From the IMG/VR virus record IMGVR_UViG_3300037488_003126, positions 1 through 24,004 of that record: a stretch of 24,004 nucleotides of DNA. One strand, written 5' to 3'. A model generated the notes under the pieces. It was not told the DNA's origin, made no database searches, and saw nothing but the letters and a program-made list of their open reading frames with translations. Below are positions 14,724-22,225 of the stretch, piece by piece (within the stretch, counting starts at the first letter, position 1; every line of letters starts with the position of its first letter). The translations under genes and the position numbers were made by a program. This stretch comes from a virus.

Positions 14724-15683
14724 ATGAAAAAAGAACTTTATCTGTTCGCCCCCATTTATGATTTTGTAGCGGAAGCTGTGTTATCGCAGATTGAGGATAA
14801 TATGGATAATGATGTTACGCTGCGCACACTTACGCCCGGTGGTAATCTTTTTGCAGCTTACAGTATTTATGCCAAGTTGAAAGAACATGGTAATGTTCAT
14901 CTGAAAGTAGATGGTGCTGCAAATTCTGCCGGTGCCTTTTTACCGCTTTATGCAAAATCATCTGAGTGCCTGGATGTATCGCGTTTTGTTTTTCACCGCG
15001 CTGATATGTTTGTTGAAAACGCAGAGGAACAGAAATTTCTGGATGATGTGAATAAGGACCTGAAGCGCCAGATGAAAATGCGCATTGATGCTGATAAATG
15101 GAAAGAGGCGACCGGCATCACGATTGAACAAATGTTTGATCCTACTACCCGAAAAGATTTTACGCTTACCGGTGTTCAGGCTAAAGCAGTTGGTTTGGTT
15201 ACGAAAGTAGTTAAGCTGACACCCCAAATGCAAAAAGAGCTTGTTGCTTTAAATGATTACTACAAAGTAGCAGCAACAACTGAAGAAGAAGAAAATAAAA
15301 ATCCAAAAATCACAACAATGACAAAAGAAGAATTCAAAGCCAAGCATCCTGAAGTGTATGCTGCAATTGCAACTGAAGCCGTAACTGCCGAGCGCGACCG
15401 TGTTGGTGCGTGGATGGCTTTTTCAAAAGCTGATCCTGAAGCAGTGGCAAAGGGTATTAAAGAAGGTAAAAACCTTTCGCAAACCGAAATGGCTGAGCTG
15501 AGCGTGAAAATGCTGAGCGGAAAAACACTGGATACCATTAAAGATGAAAACGCTGAAGCGGTGAAAACCGATGAGGTGAAGGATCCTAAAAATGCGAAAG
15601 CAAAAACAGATGCTGAAAAAGAAGTGGCAGCATTTGAAGAGCGCATTGACGGGCATCTGGGCTTGAAAAAAGAAGTAAAATAA
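14724..15683 (+). CDS. Head maturation protease (ClpP/S14 fold) with C-terminal scaffold region
   Basis: Serine protease that processes the procapsid, like lambda gpC. The N-terminal 190 residues are ClpP-like: TLTPGGNLFAAYSIYAKL has the TPGG oxyanion segment (residues 37-40), DGAANSAGAF carries the probable nucleophile S68, and FVFHRA the probable catalytic H91. The third catalytic residue is not certain. From about residue 199 the protein becomes helical and charged, resembling a fused scaffold (lambda Nu3 type), and it ends EERIDGHLGLKKEVK. The 319-aa length fits a protease plus short scaffold. Decoration and capsid genes follow. Transcription likely starts in the 88-bp segment just upstream. 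An internal start for the scaffold alone is listed separately. Confidence 0.85.
   Translation: MKKELYLFAPIYDFVAEAVLSQIEDNMDNDVTLRTLTPGGNLFAAYSIYAKLKEHGNVHLKVDGAANSAGAFLPLYAKSSECLDVSRFVFHRADMFVENAEEQKFLDDVNKDLKRQMKMRIDADKWKEATGITIEQMFDPTTRKDFTLTGVQAKAVGLVTKVVKLTPQMQKELVALNDYYKVAATTEEEENKNPKITTMTKEEFKAKHPEVYAAIATEAVTAERDRVGAWMAFSKADPEAVAKGIKEGKNLSQTEMAELSVKMLSGKTLDTIKDENAEAVKTDEVKDPKNAKAKTDAEKEVAAFEERIDGHLGLKKEVK
15318..15683 (+). other. Possible internal start producing a scaffold protein alone
   Basis: An in-frame ATG at 15318 (residue 199 of the protease gene) follows the linker TEEEENKNPKITT and starts MTKEEFKAKHPEVYAAIATE, just where the helical scaffold part begins. A 121-residue product would match the nested Nu3-in-C arrangement of lambda. 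The upstream A-rich stretch is typical of starts in this window. Not proven by sequence. Confidence 0.45.
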
Positions 15684-15694
15684 AAAAAGCTAAA

Positions 15695-15723
15695 GCCCTT
15701 CGACTACGCTCAGGGTGACAGCC
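15695..15723 (+). repeat. Hairpin repeat copy 7
   Basis: Standard GCCCTTCGACTACGCTCAGG plus GTGACAGCC between the protease and decoration genes, 34 bases before the next ATG. Confidence 0.9.
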
Positions 15724-15757
15724 GGTAAAAAAAACAAACATTCTAAAAAAATAAATC

Positions 15758-16198
15758 ATGTCAGCAACAACAGCAGAGAACACCACCAATAAGTTGGTTA
15801 CTAATTATGACAGCAGCAAAATCTTTTTGCGCGATAACCGTTTTCAGGAAGGAACTTATACTGCGGGTATCTATGATATTACGCTGGAAGCGGGTACGGT
15901 GATGGGCCGTATTACTGCCAGCGGAAAAGTTATTCCTTTTGAAAGTGATGCCAGCGATGGCAGCCAGTATCCGTTTGCGGTGTTGGCCGAAACCACGGAA
16001 GTGGCGGAAGGTGATGATGCCATCCTTAGCCTGTGCGTTGCCGGTGATGTGGATGAAGGTATGTTGGTGTTTGTGAAAGATGGCGATGACCTGGAAACGG
16101 TTGTTGACGGAAAGATTGTGCGCGACCGCATTGGCAGCGACAGTGTGGCCATAATGCTGAAAGCGGCAACGGAGAATACTTCTTACGATAATCAATAA
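15758..16198 (+). CDS. Head decoration protein, lambda gpD-like
   Basis: Capsid-stabilising trimeric decoration protein. The 146 aa include NRFQEGTYTAGIYDITLEAG and GTVMGRITASGKVIPFES, the beta-strand pattern of the gpD family, then DGSQYPFAVLAETTEVAEG and ILSLCVAGDVDEGMLVFV. It lies between protease and major capsid genes exactly as in lambda (C, D, E). It is longer than lambda gpD (110 aa) by N-terminal and C-terminal extensions. It is acidic overall, with many aspartates. The ATG at 15758 follows an A-rich leader. Confidence 0.82.
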   Translation: MSATTAENTTNKLVTNYDSSKIFLRDNRFQEGTYTAGIYDITLEAGTVMGRITASGKVIPFESDASDGSQYPFAVLAETTEVAEGDDAILSLCVAGDVDEGMLVFVKDGDDLETVVDGKIVRDRIGSDSVAIMLKAATENTSYDNQ

Positions 16199-16208
16199 AA
16201 AAAACAAG

Positions 16209-16250
16209 GCCCTTTGTCCCGATAGCTATCGGGAACGCTCAGGGTGACAG
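16209..16250 (+). repeat. Hairpin repeat copy 8, with an inserted inner palindrome
   Basis: The ends match the standard repeat (GCCCTTTG and CGCTCAGGGTGACAG), but the interior is a perfect 18-base palindrome TCCCGATAGCTATCGGGA at 16217-16234. It lies between the decoration and capsid genes and shows the family is modular: constant outer arms, exchangeable inner hairpin. Confidence 0.85.
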
Positions 16251-16283
16251 CTAATAAAAATAAAAATCTAAATACACACAAAA

Positions 16284-17318
16284 ATGAACATTCAGGAAGC
16301 AAGAAGTATTTTCACAAAAAAACTTATCGCTGTTTATAAAGAGAAATTGACGGCAACTGCGTTTTTGCGCAGCTTCTTTCCATCAGTGGAAAGTATGACG
16401 AAAGAAATTTCTATTGAGGTGCAGCGTAATGGCGAGCCGGTAGCGGTAGATGTACACCGTTACAGCGATGGTAACCTGAACAAGTTCAGCAAAAGCACAG
16501 AAAAGATTTTTGTGCCACCGTACTTTTATGAATACATTGTTGCAAATGACCACCGTTTGTATGATGTTGCCATCGGTGCGCAAAATGAAGCGGCATTTGT
16601 TCAACTGGCCATGGAAATGGCGGATGAGTTATTTGCTCTTCAGCAAAAAATTGAGCGCAAGTATGAATTGATGTGCGCTCAGGTATTGGAAGATGGTATT
16701 GTGCAATTGCGCACATCCACCAATATTGACTTCAAACGTAAAGCCGGTTCATTGGTGGACCTTGGCGGAGGTAATTACTGGGCATCAGCTGTTGACCCTT
16801 ACGAAGATTTGGAAGCGGGTGCAAACTTTTTGCGCCAAACCGGTAAAGCTGGCGGAGGTGTTTTTAACGGGCTTTTCGGAGCACAGGCATTCAGTGCGTT
16901 GTTAAACAACACTGCGTTCAAAGAACGTAATGATTTGAAAAATATCAGTCTGGATGCGGTTGCGCCTCCACAGCGTAATTCGCTTGGTGCTGCTTTCCAT
17001 GGTGAAATAAGCATTGGCAGCTACAAACTGCGTTTGTGGACTTACCCTGAATTTTATGATTTGAGCGGAACCAGCACACCTTACCTGGATGAGAAAAAGG
17101 TAGTGATGCTTCCTGAAAATCCGAACTTTAAATTAGCTTTTGCAGCAGTGCCGCAGCTGATTGAGAACGGTGGTGAGATACCACAAAAAGGTGCTTACCT
17201 GGTTCAGGAGTTCATTGACAAAAAGAAAACTGCTCACGAGATCAGTATTAAATCTGCAGGTATTCCGGTTCCGGTTGCTGTTGACCAGATTTACACACTG
17301 AAAGTGGTAACAGGATAG
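16284..17318 (+). CDS. Major capsid protein, lambda gpE family
   Basis: Main HK97-fold shell protein. The 344 aa are almost the length of lambda gpE (341). Family-like features: the N-terminal helix with LTATAFLRSFFPSVESMTKE, the strand segment KEISIEVQRNGEPVAVDVHR, then KIFVPPYFYEYIVAND, helices with LAMEMADELFALQQKIERKY, and the C-terminal KKTAHEISIKSAGIPVPVA with a final strand. The order protease, decoration protein, capsid protein is that of lambda. The start at 16284 follows a run of A and a hairpin repeat 33 bases upstream. A strong hairpin follows the gene. Confidence 0.92.
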   Translation: MNIQEARSIFTKKLIAVYKEKLTATAFLRSFFPSVESMTKEISIEVQRNGEPVAVDVHRYSDGNLNKFSKSTEKIFVPPYFYEYIVANDHRLYDVAIGAQNEAAFVQLAMEMADELFALQQKIERKYELMCAQVLEDGIVQLRTSTNIDFKRKAGSLVDLGGGNYWASAVDPYEDLEAGANFLRQTGKAGGGVFNGLFGAQAFSALLNNTAFKERNDLKNISLDAVAPPQRNSLGAAFHGEISIGSYKLRLWTYPEFYDLSGTSTPYLDEKKVVMLPENPNFKLAFAAVPQLIENGGEIPQKGAYLVQEFIDKKKTAHEISIKSAGIPVPVAVDQIYTLKVVTG

Positions 17319-17329
17319 TATTGAAACAA

Positions 17330-17366
17330 GGTTGCAGGATGCATAAACATTATGCATCCTACAACC
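17330..17366 (+). other. Strong RNA hairpin after the capsid gene
   Basis: GGTTG and AGGATGCATAA (17330-17346, with one mismatched C) pair with TTATGCATCCT and CAACC (17350-17366) around the loop ACA: 16 base pairs with one mismatch. It is followed by an A-rich rather than T-rich stretch, so it is not a standard terminator. It may stabilise the abundant capsid message or reduce readthrough into the connector genes. Confidence 0.55.
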
Positions 17367-17382
17367 ATAAAACAAAACACGC

Positions 17383-17715
17383 ATGAAAACAGGAACAGTA
17401 AAAGTTACGGCATTAAGCGGAAAAGGGAATAAAATATTCCGTTCCGGTGATGTAGTTAAAGAAAGCAACTTTCCGGAAGGTAACTGGAAAGGTTTGGTTT
17501 CGGGTGGGTACATCGTTGAAAGCACTTCGCTTTCAGCACAAGCTCGCTCAGATGCCTCCCAGGCATCTGCCGTGCTCAGCATGACAGCCAACGAAAATTC
17601 TATTCCTGCATTTGATGCTATTGACAAAAAAGGCATTAAAGCATTGCTGACTGAAAAGGGAATTGCCTTTGATGATAAAATGAATAAACAAGCTCTTTAC
17701 GATCTTTTAAAATAA
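17383..17715 (+). CDS. Small head protein with C-terminal HeH/SAP-like domain, interrupted by an in-frame repeat
   Basis: 110 aa in the place of lambda FI, directly after the capsid gene. The N-terminal 45 residues form a small beta domain (TVKVTALSGKGNKIFRSGDV and SNFPEGNWKGLVSGGYIV). The last 37 residues (IPAFDAIDKKGIKALLTEKG, FDDKMNKQALYDLLK) look like a helix-extended-helix domain of the HeH/LEM/SAP type found in such phage proteins. Between them, residues about 48-69 are encoded by a hairpin repeat (17523-17589) read in frame, giving AQARSDASQASAVLSMTAN. The repeat has thus become an interdomain linker. The role in head completion is inferred from position. Confidence 0.68.
   Translation: MKTGTVKVTALSGKGNKIFRSGDVVKESNFPEGNWKGLVSGGYIVESTSLSAQARSDASQASAVLSMTANENSIPAFDAIDKKGIKALLTEKGIAFDDKMNKQALYDLLK
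17523..17589 (+). repeat. Hairpin repeat copy 9, long form, inside a coding sequence
   Basis: Long variant with TTCGCT, GCTCGCTCAGATG, a perfect 9-bp inner stem CAGATGCCT-CCC-AGGCATCTG (17549-17569), CCGTGCTCAG and CATGACAGCC. The same long form recurs at 22681-22746 between genes, with the inner stem changed to CAGATGT/ACATCTG. Here it is in frame with no stop codon. Confidence 0.85.
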
Positions 17716-17742
17716 GGTTTTTAGGTTTGGATTAGTGGAGTG

Positions 17743-17775
17743 GAAAAGGGCGTGTGGTTAGCGCCCTTTTCTTTT
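17743..17775 (+). terminator. Intrinsic terminator
   Basis: GAAAAGGGCG (17743-17752) pairs with CGCCCTTTTC (17762-17771) around a nine-base loop, followed by TTTTAAT. It is a standard rho-independent structure between the FI-position gene and the next gene. It would end or attenuate transcription coming from the capsid gene. Confidence 0.75.
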
Positions 17776-17794
17776 AATAAACCTCACCTCTTAT

Positions 17795-17813
17795 CCTCTC
17801 CTTAAAGGAGAGG
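17795..17813. repeat. CCTCTCCTT/AAGGAGAGG hairpin
   Basis: A 19-base near-perfect palindrome (9-bp arms around one A) preceded by ACCTCACCTCTTAT. It resembles the CCCCTCC hairpins at 12411 and 23536 and is probably a dispersed repeat of the same kind. With the terminator just upstream it fills the 142-base gap before the gene at 17858; no clear promoter box is seen there. Confidence 0.55.
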
Positions 17814-17857
17814 AAGCAAAGCACTAACACACGAACCGGTTAAATGAAATAAGGTAA

Positions 17858-18235
17858 ATGGGATTACTGGAAGATATAAAAGAAGATTTGGTTGATATTA
17901 CTTCGGACAGTGATGGGTTTGGTGTGGAACTTGTTTTTACTAATCCTGCAGGTGATGCTACGGCAACTATAAACGGCTTGCACACAAAGCATCACATATC
18001 ACTGGATGAAACGGGCAGGCCGGTAAACAGCAAGAATGCACACATATCATTTGTAGAAAGTTTGCTGATAGCAGAAGATTATACCATACGCAGTGCAAGC
18101 GGTGAGGTAAACCTGAAAGGCCATAAGGTAAGTGTAGTGGATAGTACCGGTGATGTAAAGCATTATATGATACGTGAATGGTTTCCGGATGAAAAGCTGG
18201 GTTTGATCGTTTGCATTTTAGGTGATTTTGAATAA
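17858..18235 (+). CDS. Head-tail connector / stopper-type protein (lambda FII position)
   Basis: 125 aa in the position of the head-tail joining protein. It has an N-terminal helix (GLLEDIKEDLVDITSDSDGF) and then a beta-rich body (VELVFTNPAGDATATINGL, HISFVESLL, GHKVSVVDSTGDVKHYMIRE), compatible with the small beta-barrel of FII-like adaptors and ending in strand-forming LGLIVCILGDFE. No membrane segment or catalytic motif. It is followed by a hairpin repeat and the tail terminator-like gene. The name rests on position, length and predicted strands, not on a motif I can identify with certainty. Confidence 0.6.
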   Translation: MGLLEDIKEDLVDITSDSDGFGVELVFTNPAGDATATINGLHTKHHISLDETGRPVNSKNAHISFVESLLIAEDYTIRSASGEVNLKGHKVSVVDSTGDVKHYMIREWFPDEKLGLIVCILGDFE

Positions 18236-18250
18236 TATAAAAAAGGTGAA

Positions 18251-18279
18251 GCCCTTCGACTACGCTCAGGGTGACAGCC
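18251..18279 (+). repeat. Hairpin repeat copy 10
   Basis: Standard GCCCTTCGACTACGCTCAGG plus GTGACAGCC, ten bases before ATG 18290. Confidence 0.9.
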
Positions 18280-18289
18280 GAAAAATAAA

Positions 18290-18907
18290 ATGGCAGTAAT
18301 ACCAGGTGAAATAGGAAGGCAGGCTTATGAGTTGGTAGGTGACCGCATAGCGGAAATACTAGCTGATGAATTACCTAATCAATTTAGCCTTAGCACCGCA
18401 TCAGCGGATATAAAAAGCGTATTGCAGGCAGAGGTTTACACGGAACGTGTGGTGCCTTTTGATAAAGAAGAGGTTCCCTGTGTGAATGTGCAACTGGCCA
18501 GCGGTGACTATGCCGGCCAGACAGTAAAGCAAGCAGACGGTACTTATATCTTTTTTATTGATTGCTATGCTTCGGCAAAAAATAAAGATAACAGTGAAGG
18601 TGATGTGTTTGCCCTGGTGAAATTAAAAAAGCTGATTGGTGTTATCCGTGCAATTATCCAGGATACACGTTACCTGACATTAGGCTATGCGCGCGGTTTT
18701 GTGATGAACAGACAAATAACCGGTATTGCGATAGCTAATAATTCTCAGCAGGATGCTATGCATATTGTGATGGGAAGGTTAACGCTTACGGTTAAAGTAC
18801 CGGAAACGGTTGAATTGCTGGAACCAACATTGGCGGAAGGATACCAAACAACTGTAAAATTATACGAAACAGAGAAAGGATATCTGTGGGATAAAGAAGA
18901 ATATTAA
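18290..18907 (+). CDS. Tail terminator-like protein (gpU / Mu gp37 type)
   Basis: Last gene of the head-connector block. The 205 aa start with a long helix ([19 protein letters not shown]) and continue with the strand pattern [33 protein letters not shown] and a helix with [16 protein letters not shown]. The body then ends in strands with [13 protein letters not shown]. This alpha/beta order with a central polymer-capping sheet is common to tail terminator proteins that cap the tube and join it to the head. In Mu and related phages such a gene lies just before the sheath; here the sheath is 17 kb upstream. Function is inferred from fold pattern and location. Confidence 0.58.
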   Translation: MAVIPGEIGRQAYELVGDRIAEILADELPNQFSLSTASADIKSVLQAEVYTERVVPFDKEEVPCVNVQLASGDYAGQTVKQADGTYIFFIDCYASAKNKDNSEGDVFALVKLKKLIGVIRAIIQDTRYLTLGYARGFVMNRQITGIAIANNSQQDAMHIVMGRLTLTVKVPETVELLEPTLAEGYQTTVKLYETEKGYLWDKEEY

Positions 18908-18918
18908 TTCTGAAAAAT

Positions 18919-20802
<1,884 letters not shown>

Positions 20803-20815
20803 TAAACAAACAAAA

Positions 20816-21130
20816 ATGAAAAAACTATTTATCGCAGCCTTATTTTTTGCATCAGTGGCGGCAGATGCGCAATCGTTAACTTATGAGTTGGGTAATCCGG
20901 GTTTTGAGTATCAAAACACGTTTCCACAGCTTAATGAAACAAAGGACAGCGTTATCTTTCAATGTCAAAATATTGTTGTAACGATAGTAGGGGCTCCTGT
21001 AGGGAAGCATGAGCAGATGTATCCTAACGTTAGGGTTGCTTTAAAACAGCCTTATAATCTGGCTAAAATTGACAGTCTGTTGAGGCTGGAGGTGGTGAAT
21101 TTTGTGAATGAAACTTATAATCAAAAATAA
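20816..21130 (+). CDS. Small secreted protein
   Basis: 104 aa, not a family I recognise. The start at ATG 20816, in the A-rich leader 14 bases after the fibre gene, gives a clear signal peptide (MKKLFIAALFFASVAADAQ) with a probable cut after ADA. The mature part is about 85 residues and beta-rich at first (TKDSVIFQCQNIVVTIVGAP), then helical (KIDSLLRLEVVNFVNE). A longer frame from 20741 would run inside the fibre gene and is unlikely. Placement between fibre and holin-like genes suggests a periplasmic or envelope role; nothing more specific can be supported. Confidence 0.6.
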   Translation: MKKLFIAALFFASVAADAQSLTYELGNPGFEYQNTFPQLNETKDSVIFQCQNIVVTIVGAPVGKHEQMYPNVRVALKQPYNLAKIDSLLRLEVVNFVNETYNQK

Positions 21131-21131
21131 A

Positions 21132-21368
21132 ATGAAAAACGCAAAAGAGATTTACATGTACCTGTTGGGTGCATTTATAGTTGGTGCATCAGCTACTGTT
21201 ATTGTTATGCTGATCAGTAAATCATTGCCTGAAAACAATAAGGATATTGTAAATATTGCGCTTGGTAGTATGCTTACAATGGCCGGCAGTGTGGTGAGTT
21301 ATTTTTTCGGAAGCTCAAAAGGAAGTTCTGATAAAACTGCGCTTCTGAATGATAAAACAACACCGTAA
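21132..21368 (+). CDS. Holin-like protein, two membrane segments
   Basis: 78 aa with two hydrophobic segments, YLLGAFIVGASATVIVMLIS and IALGSMLTMAGSVVSYFFG, separated by a short polar loop (SLPENNKDIVN) and followed by a polar C-terminus with GSSKGSSDKTALL. The second segment and SYFFGSSKGS end resemble small holin-like proteins of other phages. It likely forms the membrane lesion that lets the endolysin out. ATG 21132 is preferred, two bases after the previous stop; ATG 21108 would overlap that gene. Function is inferred from topology and from the downstream endolysin-like gene. Confidence 0.65.
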   Translation: MKNAKEIYMYLLGAFIVGASATVIVMLISKSLPENNKDIVNIALGSMLTMAGSVVSYFFGSSKGSSDKTALLNDKTTP

Positions 21369-21392
21369 AATTATTTTTAAATACCTCGCAGT

Positions 21393-21665
21393 ATGTTAAA
21401 ATTTGAACTAAAGGACCTTATTTATATTGTTGTTATTTTAGTTGGTGGCGCTGTTACCTACGGACGATTGACTACCAATCTTACGGATGCTGAAAAGCGG
21501 ATTGTTTCGCTGGAAACACAGTTATCTACCTTGAAGAATAACGACAATAAGCAGGATATAGGTTTTGCGGTGATGGAGCAAAAAATATCAACCATTAAAG
21601 AACAAAATGACCGTATATTGGAAATACTTGACCCTCGCACTACTGATAGCCGTATCGGCAGATAG
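21393..21665 (+). CDS. TM-anchored coiled-coil protein (XhlA-like or inner-membrane spanin candidate)
   Basis: 90 aa: one N-terminal membrane segment (LIYIVVILVGGAVTYG, residues 9-24), then a long helical coiled coil (DAEKRIVSLETQLSTLKNN and MEQKISTIKEQNDRILEIL). This architecture occurs in haemolysin XhlA-type lysis helpers and in inner-membrane spanin subunits. Its last 59 bases overlap the start of the next gene, which encodes a signal peptide; that overlap resembles Rz/Rz1 pairs in layout. However, the downstream product carries a PAS domain and lacks a lipobox cysteine, so it is not a normal outer-membrane spanin. Confidence 0.58.
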   Translation: MLKFELKDLIYIVVILVGGAVTYGRLTTNLTDAEKRIVSLETQLSTLKNNDNKQDIGFAVMEQKISTIKEQNDRILEILDPRTTDSRIGR

Positions 21666-22056
21666 TGCAACCGGGCAAAGTAAATTACACGAGCTTCAGG
21701 AAGATAATTTTGCTGTACTGGTATGGGCTGCAAAATGTCCAGGCAACAAAACCAATACGGCTGTAATTACGGTTAATGACAGCGGGCAGATAAATTATAT
21801 ATCTACTAACTTATTTAAAGAGCTGGGTTATTCGCGGCATGAGGTTATAGGACAGCGGCTTTTTAATTTTATTGATAGTGATGAGGTAACTGCTGCCATC
21901 AACAGTTGGCAATACTGCACGCAAACAGAGAATGAGAATTTTTTATTCCGCTTTGGCTTCCGGAAAAAGAACGGTGAATTTATAAGGCTGGAGTGGGAAG
22001 GTAAATGGATAGTAAGGACCGTTGATGAGTATGAATGCATTGTAACCTTTAATTAA
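21607..22056 (+). CDS. PAS-domain protein with predicted signal peptide
   Basis: 149 aa. Residues 1-23 look like a signal peptide (YLTLALLIAVSADSATG). A single PAS domain follows from about residue 50: AVITVNDSGQINYISTNLFK, ELGYSRHEVIGQRLFNFI, and the last strands FGFRKKNGEFIRLEWEGKWI. These are the family's typical entry, helix and sheet motifs. There is no kinase, cyclase or HTH domain. No later ATG, GTG or TTG start in frame is seen before the PAS domain, so ATG 21607 inside the previous gene is taken. A stand-alone, possibly exported PAS protein in a lysis cassette is odd; if not exported, the hydrophobic N-terminus may be a membrane anchor. Confidence 0.68.
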   Translation: MTVYWKYLTLALLIAVSADSATGQSKLHELQEDNFAVLVWAAKCPGNKTNTAVITVNDSGQINYISTNLFKELGYSRHEVIGQRLFNFIDSDEVTAAINSWQYCTQTENENFLFRFGFRKKNGEFIRLEWEGKWIVRTVDEYECIVTFN

Positions 22057-22058
22057 CA

Positions 22059-22124
22059 ATGATGAGATTTATCAGATTTATCATTCGCTATTATAAATAT
22101 TTAACCAGGAACAGATATATATGA
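22059..22124 (+). CDS. Tiny ORF, 21 aa, basic and aromatic
   Basis: ATG 22059 directly after the PAS gene encodes MMRFIRFIIRYYKYLTRNRY plus Ile, a basic, aromatic peptide with amphipathic character. Its TGA overlaps the ATG of the next tiny ORF (ATGA at 22121-22124). Could be a leader for coupled translation or chance; no family is recognised. Confidence 0.35.
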   Translation: MMRFIRFIIRYYKYLTRNRYI

Positions 22125-22225
22125 GCCTGCATCCATACGAGCCTAATAGGCAACGCAAGGCTGGATGGATAATATTTCTCATCCTTTGTGCTGTAATAGT
22201 GGCGCTTCATCTTTTAGCACCATGA
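22121..22225 (+). CDS. Small single-pass membrane protein, 34 aa
   Basis: A 34-residue frame with a positively charged N-terminal part (HPYEPNRQRKA) and one clear membrane segment (GWIIFLILCAVIVALHLL). It overlaps the preceding tiny ORF by ATGA and the endolysin-like gene by ATGA (22222-22225), so three consecutive frames are linked by stop-start overlaps. The topology (polar basic side cytoplasmic, short outside tail) would suit a small holin or antiholin-type regulator of lysis. It is below usual annotation cut-offs, but the hydrophobic segment and the two overlaps support it. Confidence 0.55.
   Translation: MSLHPYEPNRQRKAGWIIFLILCAVIVALHLLAP

Noticed and set aside
17858-18907. Assigning exact lambda names FII and U to the two genes after the terminator
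   Set aside because: Length and position fit, but no diagnostic motif is visible by eye, so only connector-type and terminator-like labels are given.
21607-21665. Classical Rz/Rz1 overlapping spanin pair
   Set aside because: The layout fits but the downstream product has no lipobox cysteine and carries a PAS domain, so the spanin label is not supported.
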